DNA from: Bradyrhizobium sp. WD16
GTDB taxonomy: Bacteria; Pseudomonadota; Alphaproteobacteria; Rhizobiales; Xanthobacteraceae
DNA: 64,000 nt
Assembly: GCF_024181725.1 (NCBI RefSeq)
Contig: NZ_CP028908.1
Location: 2,480,001 to 2,544,000 of the forward strand
Direction: 5' to 3'
The notes below the pieces were generated by a model. That model was not told the DNA's origin and did no database searches. It saw nothing but the letters and a program-made list of their open reading frames with translations. The position numbers and the translations under genes were made by a program. Shown here one piece after another: positions 43,866 to 53,553 of this stretch; the first letter of the stretch is position 1, and each line of letters starts with the position of its first letter.

Positions 43866-44759
43866 TCAGGTGGAGCCGTGGGGGACCCGGCCGAAGCGCT
43901 CCAGCACGGCCTTGATGACAATGGTCAGGAGAGCGACCGCCGTGAGCACGGTGGCGGCGGTGAAGGCGCCGACCACGTTATAGTCCTGATAGAGCAACTC
44001 GATCTGCAGCGGCAGCGTCGTGGTCTGGCCGCGAATATTGCCCGATACCACCGAGACGGCGCCGAATTCGCCCATGACGCGCGCATTGCAGAGGATGGCC
44101 CCGTAGACCACGGCCCACTTCACGTTCGGCAGCGTCACGCGCCAGAAGGTCGCGAAACCCGAGGCGCCGAGGGTGACCGCCGCTTCTTCCTCCTCGGTGC
44201 CCTGCACCTGCATCAATGGGATCAACTCGCGCGCGACATAGGGCGCGGTGACAAACAGGCTGACGAGAAAGATCGCCGGCACCGCGAACATGATCTTGAT
44301 GTCATGGGCCTCGAGAAACGGGCCGAACAGACCCTGGGCGCCGTAGACGAACAGATAGGCGACGCCGGCGACGATCGGCGACACCGAATAGGGCAATTCG
44401 ATCAGCGCGATCAGCAGCGTCCGTCCGGGGAAGCGGAACTTGCTCACGGTCCACGCTGCCGCGAGGCCGAACAGGATGTTGATCGGCACCACGACGAGCG
44501 CGGTGGCCAGCGTCAGCAAGACCGCATGAATCGTGCTCGGTTCGGTGAGGTTGCGCCAGAACACCGCAAGGCCGGACGACAGGCCGGTGACCACGATCAG
44601 AGCCAGCGGGGCAATCAGGAACACGGCGGTGAGCAGGAGGACGATGGTCAGCACCGCGCGTCGCGCCACCGGGCCGCCGCCAACCGGGGTATGGATCCAG
44701 TCGGCGCGCGCGATCGCCGGATCGCGGCCGCCGCTCGCGCCCGTGTTCGCCGCCGCCAT
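43866..44759 (-). CDS. cysW: sulfate/thiosulfate ABC transporter permease CysW
   Basis: 297 aa, six helices, inner membrane. The permease EAA loop is EEEAAVTLGASGFATFWRVTLPN near residue 200, and NARVMGEFGAVSVVSGNIRGQT is the CysW landmark. It pairs with CysT. ATG 44759 overlaps the cysT stop by one base. The ATPase CysA for this permease is encoded 10 kb away at 55415. Confidence 0.93.
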   Translation of the reverse strand: MAAANTGASGGRDPAIARADWIHTPVGGGPVARRAVLTIVLLLTAVFLIAPLALIVVTGLSSGLAVFWRNLTEPSTIHAVLLTLATALVVVPINILFGLAAAWTVSKFRFPGRTLLIALIELPYSVSPIVAGVAYLFVYGAQGLFGPFLEAHDIKIMFAVPAIFLVSLFVTAPYVARELIPLMQVQGTEEEEAAVTLGASGFATFWRVTLPNVKWAVVYGAILCNARVMGEFGAVSVVSGNIRGQTTTLPLQIELLYQDYNVVGAFTAATVLTAVALLTIVIKAVLERFGRVPHGST

Positions 44760-45685
44760 CAGTCTTCTCCGCGCGCCAGGTAGCGCAGGTGCCAGGCCTG
44801 CACGCTGTTGGTGATCACCAGCATGACGAAAGCCATCAGCAGCATCACCGTCGCGATCGCCGCCGCGCCCTGATAATTGTACTCTTCGAGGCGGATGAAG
44901 GTCAGTAGCGCCACGATTTCGGTGCGCATCGGCTGGTTGCCGGCGATGAAGATCACTGCGCCGAATTCGCCGAGGCTGCGGGCGAAGGCTAGCGAGCAGC
45001 CGGCGAGAAACGCCGGGAAGATCGCCGGAAAAATCACCCGCCGCAGGATCTGGAGATCGCTGGCGCCGAGCGAGCGACCGGCTTCTTCGACATCCGAGCC
45101 GAGATCCTCGATCACCGGCTGCACGGTGCGGACCACGAAGGGAATGCTGGTGAAGGCCATCGCGATGGCGATGCCGAGCGGGGTATAGGCGACCGGGATT
45201 CCGATCGCCTCAAGGGGCCTGCCGAACCAGCCATTCTTGGCGAACAGCGCGGTGAGCGCGAGCCCGGCCACGGCCGTCGGCAGGGCGAAGGGCACATCGA
45301 CGAGGCCATCGAGCAGGCGCTTGCCCGGAAAATCGTAGCGCGCCAGCGCCCAGGCCAGCAGCAGGCCATAGACGGCATTGAACATGGTCGCGGCGAAGGC
45401 CATGGTGACGGTGACCCGGATCGCCGACAATGTACGCGGCGACGACAGGATGTCGATGAGCTGGGAGAGGCCGATTCCGGACGCCTTGAGGAGCAGGGCG
45501 CTCAGCGGCAGCAGCACGATGGCCGCGAGGTAGAGCACGGTGGTGCCCAGCGCCAGCCCGAATCCTGGAATCACCCTGCGCCGCACCAAGCCCGTCCGTT
45601 GTCGCGTCACCGCCGACATCATGGCCGAAACGATACCGGCGGTTTTCCCGGCCTGATGCCGTTCGGCGATGATCGTGCCATGCAT
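44759..45685 (-). CDS. cysT: sulfate/thiosulfate ABC transporter permease CysT
   Basis: 308 aa from ATG 45685, with GAGG nine bases upstream (ATG 45625 would give 288 aa). It is an inner-membrane permease: LPTAVAGLALTALF, EEAGRSLGASDLQILRRVIFP (EAA loop), RSLGEFGAVIFIAGN. It forms the sulfate channel with CysW. It follows the sulfate-binding protein gene by 19 bases. Confidence 0.93.
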   Translation of the reverse strand: MHGTIIAERHQAGKTAGIVSAMMSAVTRQRTGLVRRRVIPGFGLALGTTVLYLAAIVLLPLSALLLKASGIGLSQLIDILSSPRTLSAIRVTVTMAFAATMFNAVYGLLLAWALARYDFPGKRLLDGLVDVPFALPTAVAGLALTALFAKNGWFGRPLEAIGIPVAYTPLGIAIAMAFTSIPFVVRTVQPVIEDLGSDVEEAGRSLGASDLQILRRVIFPAIFPAFLAGCSLAFARSLGEFGAVIFIAGNQPMRTEIVALLTFIRLEEYNYQGAAAIATVMLLMAFVMLVITNSVQAWHLRYLARGED

Positions 45686-45704
45686 GGCGGACCTCAGACC
45701 TATA

Positions 45705-46736
45705 TCAGTTCTGACGCGCGGCGAACAGGCGGTCGAGCTTCGCGCCGGCGTCGAGGTGCTCGCGATTGACGCGGTCCCAGCCGCCGAACGCCTCCTCGAC
45801 CGTGACGAGTTTCACGTCCGGAAAGCGGTCCTTGAACTGGGCCGCAATGGTCTTGTCGTTCACACGGTTGTACTGCCTGGCGAGAACCGTCTGGCCTTCC
45901 GGCGAGTAGAGGAACTCGAGATAGGCCGTGGCGAGCGCGCGGGTGCCGTGCTTGTCGGCGTACTTGTCCACCACCGTCACCGGGAATTCGGCGAGCAGGC
46001 TCTGCGACGGCACCACCACCTGGTATTTGTCCTTACCGGCAAGGTCGCGGATGGCGTTGGTTTCGGCCTCGAAGGTGATCAGCACGTCGCCGGTCTGACG
46101 CTCGACGAAAGTGGTGGTGGCGGCGCGGCCGCCGGTATCGAACACCGGCACATTCGCGAACAGTTTCTTGACGAACTCATCGGCCTTGTCGTCGCTGCCG
46201 TACTTGGCCTTCGCGTAGGCATAGGCGGCAAGATAGGTGTAGCGGGCATTGCCCGAGGTCTTCGGGTTGGGGAAGATCACCTGCACGCCGGGCTTCACCA
46301 GATCGTCCCAGTCCTTGATGTTCTTGGGATTGCCGGCGCGCACCAGGAAGGCCGGCAGCGAATAGTACGGCGATGAGTTGTTGGGCAGGCGCTTCTGCCA
46401 GTCCGCCGCGATCAGCTTGCCCTTGTCGTAGAGCACCTGCACATCCGTGACCTGGTTGAAGGTCACGACGTCGGCCTCCAGGCCCTCGAGGATCGCCCGT
46501 GCCTGGCGCGAGGAGCCGTTGTGGGACTGGTTGATGGTGACGTCCTGGCCGGTCTTGGCTTTCCACGACTTGGCGAAGGCGGCATTGATCTCGACATAGA
46601 GCTCGCGCGCGATGTCGTAGGAAACATTGAGCAGCGTATTGGGCGTCTGGGCCTGAGCGGCCGGGAGCGGGGCGAGGCTGACGGCGAGGGCGAAAAGAAA
46701 GCGGCGCAAGGTTCGGCTCCGTGAAGCTGTCGGCAT
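45705..46736 (-). CDS. sulfate-binding protein (first copy)
   Basis: 343 aa periplasmic sulfate-binding protein. The signal peptide is RRFLFALAVSLAPLPAAQAQ and the mature start is [14 protein letters not shown]. Ligand-site segments are INQSHNGSSRQARAI, VIFPNPKTSGNARYTYLAAY and DTGGRAATTTFVERQTGD. It feeds CysTW. A second, clearly related copy lies at 54387-55379, next to cysA. It is 12 bases downstream of cysNC. Confidence 0.92.
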   Translation of the reverse strand: MPTASRSRTLRRFLFALAVSLAPLPAAQAQTPNTLLNVSYDIARELYVEINAAFAKSWKAKTGQDVTINQSHNGSSRQARAILEGLEADVVTFNQVTDVQVLYDKGKLIAADWQKRLPNNSSPYYSLPAFLVRAGNPKNIKDWDDLVKPGVQVIFPNPKTSGNARYTYLAAYAYAKAKYGSDDKADEFVKKLFANVPVFDTGGRAATTTFVERQTGDVLITFEAETNAIRDLAGKDKYQVVVPSQSLLAEFPVTVVDKYADKHGTRALATAYLEFLYSPEGQTVLARQYNRVNDKTIAAQFKDRFPDVKLVTVEEAFGGWDRVNREHLDAGAKLDRLFAARQN

Positions 46737-46748
46737 GGCGGTCAGTGC

Positions 46749-48662
46749 TCAGATATTGGCGGCGGCGTCGGCGAGTTCGTCGAACAGAACGCCGTCGCGC
46801 AGCAGCAGATCTTCGATTTCCGCGGCGGCATCGGCGATGCTGCGCCCTCGGGTATCGATGGTGAGTTCTGCGGCGGTCGGCGGCTCATAGTCGCGGCCGA
46901 TCCCGGTGAAGTTCTGGATATTGCCGGCCCGCGCCTTGGCATAATGACCCTTGGGGTCGCGGTCCTCGCAGACGTCCGCGGGCGTCGCCACATAGATCTC
47001 GCGGAACAACTCGCCGGCAATCCGCCGCGCATTGGCGCGATCCTCGGCGGCGGGCGATACCGCTGCGACGATGGCGATATGGCCGTTGCGCGCAAGGTGG
47101 GTGGCGATTTCCGCCAGGCGTCGAATGTTTTCGGCGCGATCCTTGGGCGTGAAGCCGAGATCGCCGTTGAGCCCGGCACGCAGGGTGTCGCCATCGAGCA
47201 GGACCGGAGCGCCGCCGCGGCTGAACAGCTTGCGCTCCAACGCCTGCGCCAAAGTGGATTTTCCGGCGCCAGGCAGGCCGGTGAACCAGACCACGGCACC
47301 GCCATGGCCGTAGCGCGCCGAACGCTCCTCCGGCCGCAGCGCCGATTCCACCGGCATGATGTCGACCGGCGCTTCGCGCTGACCGGCCTCGACGCTGAGG
47401 ACGAGACCGCCGCCTGCGATGCGGCCATTGACCTCGATCACCAGCCGTCCGGTGCGGGCATTGTCGGCGTAAGGGTCGACGGCGATCGGTTGCGCCAGCG
47501 AAAGATCGATCTCGCCGACATGGTTGCGGGCGATGGCCTTGCTGCCGACGCTCTCCAGTTCGCCGGGGTCGACCGCATTCTCGATCGCGACCACGGTGGC
47601 GCGGCTGTCCTTGGTGCCGAGGCGCACCCTGATGGTGGCGCCGGCCTGCAGCGGCGTGTCGAGCAACCAGAATATCCGCGCCTTCAGGCGCCTGGTGTCG
47701 CGCGGCGCTGTGGCCACGTGGGCGATGATGTCGCCGCGCTCGATGAACAGTTGGCGGTCGAGCGTGATGCCGACCGAACGCCCGGCGCCTTGTGCGCCGG
47801 TCAGCGGCGTCTTCGGCCAGCCTTCGACGGTGCGGATCCTGGCGATCTTGCCGGCGGGCATGATGACGATCTCGTCGCCGGGCTTGAGCGATCCGGATTC
47901 GATCCGGCCGGCGACGATGCGGCGGTCGTCGAACTTGTAGATCGCCTGAACCGGCAGGCGCAGCGGCAGTTCATCGAGACGGCGCGCCGGGGCGAGGTCG
48001 TCGAGGGCTTCGACCACCGTCGGACCATCGTACCAGGCGATCGCGGGTGTGCGGGCGGCGACGCCGTCGCCATCGCGGGCCGAAATCGGGATCACCGCGG
48101 TGGGAGTGACGCCGAGGCCGGTGAGATGGCCGGTGATTTCGCGGCTGATCTCCTCGAAGCGCTCGCGGGCGAATCCGACGCGGTCCATCTTGTTGATGAC
48201 GACGGCGACCTGGCGCACGCCGAGCAGGTGCAGCAGATAGCCGTGGCGGCGGGTCTGGTCGCGCACGCCTTCGAGGGCGTCGATGATCAGCACCGCAGCG
48301 TCGGCCTGGGAGGCGCCGGTAATCATGTTGCGGAGGAATTCGGCGTGGCCGGGCGCATCGATCAGCACGACTTCGCGCGAAGGGGTGCGAAAGCGAATCT
48401 GGGTGGTGTCGATGGTAATGCCCTGGTCGCGCTCGGTTTGCAGCGCGTCGAGCAGGAACGACCATTCGAACGGCATGCCGCGGCGGGCGCTCACCGCCTT
48501 GAGCATTTCCAGTTTGCCGTCGGGCAGGCTGCCGGTCTCATGGAGCAGGCGGCCGACCAGGGTCGATTTGCCGTGGTCGACATGGCCGACGATGACGATG
48601 CGCAGTTGCGCCCGCTGGGCGTCGGCCGAAGCAGGGACGAGACGGGGTGTGGCGAGATTCAT
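46749..48662 (-). CDS. cysNC: bifunctional sulfate adenylyltransferase large subunit / APS kinase (CysN/CysC, NodQ-like)
   Basis: 637 aa fusion. Residues 1-440 are the GTPase Cys[43 protein letters not shown]. Residues 455-637 are APS kinase: [52 protein letters not shown]. With CysD it makes APS from sulfate, then phosphorylates it to PAPS. It is encoded directly downstream of cysD. Fusion of the two enzymes is common in rhizobia. Confidence 0.95.
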   Translation of the reverse strand: MNLATPRLVPASADAQRAQLRIVIVGHVDHGKSTLVGRLLHETGSLPDGKLEMLKAVSARRGMPFEWSFLLDALQTERDQGITIDTTQIRFRTPSREVVLIDAPGHAEFLRNMITGASQADAAVLIIDALEGVRDQTRRHGYLLHLLGVRQVAVVINKMDRVGFARERFEEISREITGHLTGLGVTPTAVIPISARDGDGVAARTPAIAWYDGPTVVEALDDLAPARRLDELPLRLPVQAIYKFDDRRIVAGRIESGSLKPGDEIVIMPAGKIARIRTVEGWPKTPLTGAQGAGRSVGITLDRQLFIERGDIIAHVATAPRDTRRLKARIFWLLDTPLQAGATIRVRLGTKDSRATVVAIENAVDPGELESVGSKAIARNHVGEIDLSLAQPIAVDPYADNARTGRLVIEVNGRIAGGGLVLSVEAGQREAPVDIMPVESALRPEERSARYGHGGAVVWFTGLPGAGKSTLAQALERKLFSRGGAPVLLDGDTLRAGLNGDLGFTPKDRAENIRRLAEIATHLARNGHIAIVAAVSPAAEDRANARRIAGELFREIYVATPADVCEDRDPKGHYAKARAGNIQNFTGIGRDYEPPTAAELTIDTRGRSIADAAAEIEDLLLRDGVLFDELADAAANI

Positions 48663-48693
48663 GCGGCGCGCTTTCGAAGTCGATCAGAAATGA

Positions 48694-49488
48694 TCAAAGA
48701 TAGCCGGACACGCGGAGGCGTTCGAACGCGTCCTCGGTTTCGTGGTCGAGGGCGCGGCCCGCCCGCTCCGGCACTTTCGTGCTGGCGAGTTCACGCAGGA
48801 TCTCGGGAATGTCGGTGGCGTTTGAAGTCACCGGGAAGGTGATGTCCTGATCGCCGAGCGAGCGGTAGCGCTTGCCGCCCTGGGACAGATAGAGCGGAAT
48901 GATCGGAATATTCTCGCGCTGGGTGTAGGCCCAGATGTCGGCTTCGGTCCAGTGCAGGATCGGATGCACGCGCAGATGGGCGCCGGGGGGCGGCGAGGCG
49001 TTGAACTGGTCCCAGAATTCCGGCGGCTGGTCGCGCACGTCCCAGCCGCCCTCGGTGCCGCGGGGCGAGAAGACCCGCTCCTTGGCGCGGGTCGCCTCCT
49101 CGTCGCGGCGGATGCCGGCAATCAGCCCGTCGAAGCCGTGCTTGGCGAGGGCGAGCTTGAGGCCTTCGGTCTTGCGCGCCGCCGAACGGGCGGCCGGCGG
49201 CAGGGTCGGGTCGACCGCGTCGATCGGCGGGCAGGGTTCGATGAGCAGGTCGAGACCCCATTCCACGGCGTAATGGTCACGGAAGGCATACATCTCGGGG
49301 AATTTCTTCCCGGTGTCGACGTGCATGGCGGCAAACGGGACCTTGCCGAAGAAGGCCTTCCTGGCCAGCCAGATCATCACATTGGAATCTTTGCCGAGCG
49401 ACCACAGCAGTGCCAGCTTTTTCAGCCGGGCGAAGGCTTCGCGCAGGATATAGATGCTCTGCGCCTCCAGTTCGTCGAGATGATCCAT
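48694..49488 (-). CDS. cysD: sulfate adenylyltransferase small subunit CysD
   Basis: 264 aa from ATG 49488 (MDHLDELEAQSIYILREA); the frame is open to 49566 but that extension is not family-like. The ATP-pyrophosphatase PP-loop is LWSLGKDSNVMIWL, and VFSPRGTEGGWDVRDQPPEFW and HPILHWTEADIW are typical of CysD. It forms the ATP sulfurylase with CysN. It is divergent from cysG over the AT-rich region 49567-49681. Confidence 0.94.
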   Translation of the reverse strand: MDHLDELEAQSIYILREAFARLKKLALLWSLGKDSNVMIWLARKAFFGKVPFAAMHVDTGKKFPEMYAFRDHYAVEWGLDLLIEPCPPIDAVDPTLPPAARSAARKTEGLKLALAKHGFDGLIAGIRRDEEATRAKERVFSPRGTEGGWDVRDQPPEFWDQFNASPPPGAHLRVHPILHWTEADIWAYTQRENIPIIPLYLSQGGKRYRSLGDQDITFPVTSNATDIPEILRELASTKVPERAGRALDHETEDAFERLRVSGYL

Positions 49489-49566
49489 CGTCTGTCCAGT
49501 TTGTGTCGGCGGCCGACGGCAGGAGACAATAGAAACTTCGTCTCCCCACCTTGGCGGTGGAAGCAC

Positions 49567-49681
49567 AGAATTCTAAGATTGCGTCGCAATAGAGAAGAAA
49601 AAATTTTCTCTTTGCTGGCTTCAATAGATACATATATAGAAAATAATTCCCGTCAACCCCGCTTTTAGGGAACATGTTGCA
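49567..49681. promoter_or_regulatory. AT-rich divergent control region between cysD and cysG
   Basis: Markedly AT-rich in a GC-rich window. It contains an imperfect palindrome at about 49591-49612 (AGAGAAG, A/T-rich centre, TTTTCTCT) and a second AT-rich block at 49622-49650 (ATAGATACATATATAGAAAAT). It probably holds both promoters and a sulfur-responsive operator. The regulator is not identifiable from sequence alone. Confidence 0.5.
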
Positions 49682-51088
49682 ATGCGTTTCCTGCCGGTCT
49701 TCCTCGACCTGCATGCTGGTCCGGTCCTTCTGGTCGGACAGGGCGAGCCTGCGCGGGCGAAGCTGCGGCTGCTGCTCGCCGCGGGTGCCGAGGTGCGCTG
49801 GCATGCGCCGGACGGGAACTACGAGACCGGTGTGGCCGATGCCGGCCGCCTGACGGTCCTGCATCAGGATCCGCTCGCCATCGAGCTTGGCGGCATCATC
49901 GCGGTCGTTTGCGCCGGGGCCGGCGAACTCGGCCACGCGATGGCAGCGCGGGCGCGGCGCCATGGGCTGCCGGTCAACGTCATGGATGAGCCTGAGCATT
50001 CGTCGTTCATTGTACCCGCAATCGTTGATCGTGGCGACGTCGTGGTGGCGATCGGCACCGGCGGCGCCGCGCCAGTGCTGGCGCGGCGGCTGCGCGAAAA
50101 GATCGAGACGCTGTTGCCGGCGCGCATCGGCGATCTCGCCGCCTTCATCGGTCGCTGGCGCAAGCCGCTGTCCCGCGAGGTGGCCGATCACGCGCGCCGC
50201 CGGTTCTGGGAGCAGGTCGTCGACGGCCCGGTCGGTGCCGCGGTGCTCGAAGGCAGGCAGATCGAAGCGGAGCGCGCGCTGGCCGAACTCGCCGCTGCTC
50301 CGGGCGATACGTCGGTGCGCGGCTTCGTCACGCTGGTCGGCGCCGGCCCTGGCGATCCGGATCTTCTCACGGTCAAGGCGCTGCGCGTGCTGCAGGACGC
50401 AGACATTATATTCTATGACGAGCTGGTGTCGTCGGCGGTGCTGGACCGGGGCCGGCGGGATGCGACGCGCGTTCTCGTCGGCCGTCGGGTCGGCCGGCCC
50501 GGCATCGGCCAGGACGCCATTCATCGCCTGTTGATCGAGGCGGCGCGTTGCGGCCAGCGCGTGGTGCGGCTCAAGGGCGGCGATTCCTTCGTCTTCGGCC
50601 GCGGCGGCGAAGAAGTCGCGGCGCTGCGCGACGCGGACATTCCTTATGCGGTGGTGCCCGGCATCACGGCGGCGCTCGGCGCTGCGTCGGCCTTCGAGGT
50701 GCCGCTGACCTATCGGCGTCAGGCGCTGCGCATCACCTTCCTCACCGCGCACCAGGAGCGCGACGCCGAGGCGGTCGATTGGGGCGCGCTCACCGACGAG
50801 AAGATGACCGTGGTGGTCTACATGGGCATGACCGCCGCGCCGGCGGTCCGCGCCGGGCTGCTCGCCGCCGGCCGCTCGCCGATGACGCCGGTCGGTGTCT
50901 TCGCCCGCGTGACGCGGCCGGACCAGCAGGCGGCGGTCGGGGTTCTCGATAACCTGCCCGAGCTCGTCGCCGAGATCGCCGAAGGCCCTGCCATCCTCGT
51001 CATCGGCGAGGTCGTCACCCATTCCGCGCCATGGCGCGCCAACAATCCATTTGAACTCCTCTCCAGCCTCGGGATCGCCGCCGAATGA
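49682..51088 (+). CDS. cysG: siroheme synthase CysG
   Basis: 468 aa. Residues 1-210 are the precorrin-2 dehydrogenase/sirohydrochlorin ferrochelatase module (VLLVGQGEPARAKLRLLLAAGA; FIVPAIVDRGDVVVAIGTGGAAPVLARRLR). Residues 215-460 are the uroporphyrinogen-III methyltransferase (VTLVGAGPGDPDLLTVKAL; RLKGGDSFVFGRGGEE; VVPGITAALGAASA). It makes siroheme for the sulfite reductase encoded two genes downstream. It overlaps the DUF2849 gene by ATGA. Confidence 0.95.
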   Translation: MRFLPVFLDLHAGPVLLVGQGEPARAKLRLLLAAGAEVRWHAPDGNYETGVADAGRLTVLHQDPLAIELGGIIAVVCAGAGELGHAMAARARRHGLPVNVMDEPEHSSFIVPAIVDRGDVVVAIGTGGAAPVLARRLREKIETLLPARIGDLAAFIGRWRKPLSREVADHARRRFWEQVVDGPVGAAVLEGRQIEAERALAELAAAPGDTSVRGFVTLVGAGPGDPDLLTVKALRVLQDADIIFYDELVSSAVLDRGRRDATRVLVGRRVGRPGIGQDAIHRLLIEAARCGQRVVRLKGGDSFVFGRGGEEVAALRDADIPYAVVPGITAALGAASAFEVPLTYRRQALRITFLTAHQERDAEAVDWGALTDEKMTVVVYMGMTAAPAVRAGLLAAGRSPMTPVGVFARVTRPDQQAAVGVLDNLPELVAEIAEGPAILVIGEVVTHSAPWRANNPFELLSSLGIAAE

Positions 51089-51396
51089 CCTCTCCCCTGC
51101 AGCAGAAGATCAAGATCGCCGGACCGTCGGTGGTCACCGCCAATCGCACCGGCGACGGTGCGGTGATCTGGCGCACCGCGAGGGGCTGGTCCGACGATCT
51201 CGCCGAGGCTGCAGTGGTGCGCTCCGCCGACGAGGCGCGGGCGCTGCTCGCCGCTGCGCTGGGCGACGATCTCGGTGCCGTCGGTCCCTACATCGCTCCC
51301 GTTGCGCTCGATGCGAACGGGGCGGTGCTGCCGGGTAATTTGCGCGAGCGCATCCGCCGTGACGGCGTCACCATCGCTCTTCCTGTTTCTGCCTGA
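51085..51396 (+). CDS. DUF2849 protein
   Basis: 103-aa cytoplasmic protein, MTSPLQQKIKIAGPSVVTAN onward, matching DUF2849, which is regularly found between cysG and cysI in alphaproteobacteria. No catalytic motif is visible. Its start overlaps the cysG stop and it ends eight bases before cysI, so it is co-expressed with sulfite reductase; its precise function is unknown. Confidence 0.88.
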   Translation: MTSPLQQKIKIAGPSVVTANRTGDGAVIWRTARGWSDDLAEAAVVRSADEARALLAAALGDDLGAVGPYIAPVALDANGAVLPGNLRERIRRDGVTIALPVSA

Positions 51397-51404
51397 GGCC
51401 GCCC

Positions 51405-53057
51405 ATGTATGCTTATGACGAAATCGATCGCACCTTCCTGTCGGAACGGGTCGCGGAATTCCGTGACCAGGTGCGCCGCCGCCTCAACGGCGAACTGACC
51501 GAGGAGGAGTTCAAGTCGCTCCGCCTGATGAACGGCGTCTATCTGCAGCTTCACGCCTATATGTTCCGCGTCGCCATTCCCTATGGCACCTTGTCGGCGC
51601 AGCAATTGCGGCGGCTCGCCCATGTCGGCCGCAAATACGACCGCGGCTACGGCCATTTCACCACGCGCCAGAATATCCAGTTCAACTGGATCAAGCTCGC
51701 CGAGCTGCCCGATGCCATGGAAGACCTTGCCGAGGTCGGCATCCATGCCATCCAGACCTCGGGAAACTGCGTGCGCAACATCACCACCGACCAGTGGGCC
51801 GGCGTCGTGCCGGGCGAGATCGACGACCCTCGGGTCTGGGCCGAGGTGCTGCGCCAATATACGACCCTGCACCCCGAATTCGCCTTCCTGCCGCGCAAGT
51901 TCAAGATCGCGATCAGCGCGGCGGACCACGACCGCGCCGCCATCAAGATCCATGACATCGGCCTGCGCATGCGCCGCAACGATGCCGGCGAGATCGGCTT
52001 CGAGGTGCTGGTCGGCGGCGGCCTCGGCCGCAGCCCGTTCATCGCCAAGACCATCCGCGACTTCGTCCACGCCCGCGACATCATCAGCTATGTCGAAGCG
52101 GTCCTGCGCGTCTACAACCAGTACGGCCGGCGCGACAACATCTACAAGGCACGCATCAAGATCCTGCTGCATGAACTCGGCGCCGAGCGCTTCGCCAAGG
52201 ACGTCGAGGCCGAATGGGCGCAGATCCGCGACGGCATGCTCGAGATCGACGATGCGATGGTCGACGATATCCGCTCGCGCTTCCGCTATCCGCGTTATGA
52301 GCAGCTCTCCGACACGCCGCAGGAACTCGCCAAGGCCTCCGATCCGCGCTTCACCGCCTGGCTGCAGAATGCCGTCGCGCCGCACAAGGTGCCGGGCTAT
52401 GCCGTCGTGACGCTGTCGCTCAAGCCGATCGGCGGCACGCCGGGCGATGCGACCGCCGAGCAGATGGACGCCATCGCCGACCTCGCCGACCGCTATTCCT
52501 TCGGCGAGCTGCGGGTCGGTCACGAGCAGAATCTGGCGCTGCCCAACGTCGCCAAGCGCGATCTGCCGGCGCTGTGGCGCGCGCTCGACAAGATCGGGGT
52601 GGCGACCCCCAACGTCAATTTGATCTCGGACGTCATCTCCTGCCCGGGGCTCGACTACTGCTCGCTCGCCAATACGCGCTCGATCCCGATCGCCCAGGAA
52701 CTGACGCGGCGCTTCGCCAATCATGACCTCGCCGCCATGATCGGCCGGTTGCACGTCAACATCTCAGGCTGCATCAATGCCTGCGGCCATCACCACGTCG
52801 GCCACATCGGCATTCTCGGCGTCGACAAGAACGGCGAGGAATTCTACCAGATCACCATCGGCGGCCGCGCCGACGAAGGCGCCGAGATCGGCACCCTGAT
52901 CGGCCCCGCGGTGCCCTATGCGGAAGTCGCCGACGTCATCGAGGACATCGTCGAGGCCTATCTCGCACTGCGAGCGGCCCCCGACGAGTTGTTCATCGAT
53001 ACCGTCAAGCGTCTCGGCGTCCAGCCTTTCAAGGAACGCGTCTATGCCACTCGTTAA
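51405..53057 (+). CDS. cysI: sulfite reductase hemoprotein CysI
   Basis: 550 aa. It reduces sulfite to sulfide using siroheme and a [4Fe-4S] cluster. The cluster cysteines are in SCPGLDYCSLA (C-x5-C) and SGCINACGHHH (C-x3-C) near residues 415 and 460; ferredoxin-like repeats contain TTRQNIQFNWIKL and TSGNCVRNITTD. It is single-gene, without a CysJ neighbour, so it probably takes electrons from ferredoxin or another donor. The DUF934 gene overlaps its end by 14 bases. Confidence 0.93.
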   Translation: MYAYDEIDRTFLSERVAEFRDQVRRRLNGELTEEEFKSLRLMNGVYLQLHAYMFRVAIPYGTLSAQQLRRLAHVGRKYDRGYGHFTTRQNIQFNWIKLAELPDAMEDLAEVGIHAIQTSGNCVRNITTDQWAGVVPGEIDDPRVWAEVLRQYTTLHPEFAFLPRKFKIAISAADHDRAAIKIHDIGLRMRRNDAGEIGFEVLVGGGLGRSPFIAKTIRDFVHARDIISYVEAVLRVYNQYGRRDNIYKARIKILLHELGAERFAKDVEAEWAQIRDGMLEIDDAMVDDIRSRFRYPRYEQLSDTPQELAKASDPRFTAWLQNAVAPHKVPGYAVVTLSLKPIGGTPGDATAEQMDAIADLADRYSFGELRVGHEQNLALPNVAKRDLPALWRALDKIGVATPNVNLISDVISCPGLDYCSLANTRSIPIAQELTRRFANHDLAAMIGRLHVNISGCINACGHHHVGHIGILGVDKNGEEFYQITIGGRADEGAEIGTLIGPAVPYAEVADVIEDIVEAYLALRAAPDELFIDTVKRLGVQPFKERVYATR

Positions 53058-53553
53058 GTCCGGCGCCATCGTCGCCGATGATTATCTTCATGTTGCCGAC
53101 GGCGACGCCATTGCCGAGGGTGCGGTGCTGCTGCCGGCGGCCCGCTTCCTCGTCGATCCCGAGGGTGTGCTCAAGCGCAACAGCAAGGTCGGCGTGATCT
53201 GGCCGAACAGCAGGAACATTGCCGAGCTGGCGCCTTGGCTGGATCGCGTCGCGGCCGTCGCCCTCGTGTTCCCGACCTTCCGTGATGGCCGCGCCTATTC
53301 ACAGGCCCGGCTGCTGCGCGAGCGCTATGGCTTCCGTGGCGAGTTGCGTGCCACCGGACAGGTTCTGCGCGACCAGTTCGTGTTCATGCTGCGCTCCGGC
53401 TTCGATGCCTTCGAGGTGAAGAAGGACAGCGACGCCGCCGCTTTCACCGAGGTCGCCCGGCGCTATTCGGTGGTCTATCAGCCGACCGGTGACGGTCGTG
53501 CCACGGCGGCGGCGCGGCGGCTGTCGCGCCAGAATGCGGAGGCGCGGTCGTGA
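53044..53553 (+). CDS. DUF934 protein of the sulfite reductase operon
   Basis: 169 aa from ATG 53044, overlapping the cysI end. The segments VGVIWPNSRNIAELAPWLDRV, FPTFRDGRAYSQARLLRERYG and GELRATGQVLRDQFVFMLRSGFD are typical of DUF934 (YciW/oxidoreductase-associated). The family is consistently tied to cysI/cysH but its role is not settled. The stop overlaps the GTG of cysH. Confidence 0.9.
   Translation: MPLVKSGAIVADDYLHVADGDAIAEGAVLLPAARFLVDPEGVLKRNSKVGVIWPNSRNIAELAPWLDRVAAVALVFPTFRDGRAYSQARLLRERYGFRGELRATGQVLRDQFVFMLRSGFDAFEVKKDSDAAAFTEVARRYSVVYQPTGDGRATAAARRLSRQNAEARS

Noticed and set aside
46944-48842. 632-aa open frame antisense to cysNC
   Set aside because: Shadow of cysNC, which has intact GTPase and APS-kinase motifs on the other strand.
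49277-51022. 581-aa open frame on the minus strand over cysG
   Set aside because: Antisense to cysG and continuous into cysD only by chance; the AT-rich promoter region falls in its middle.
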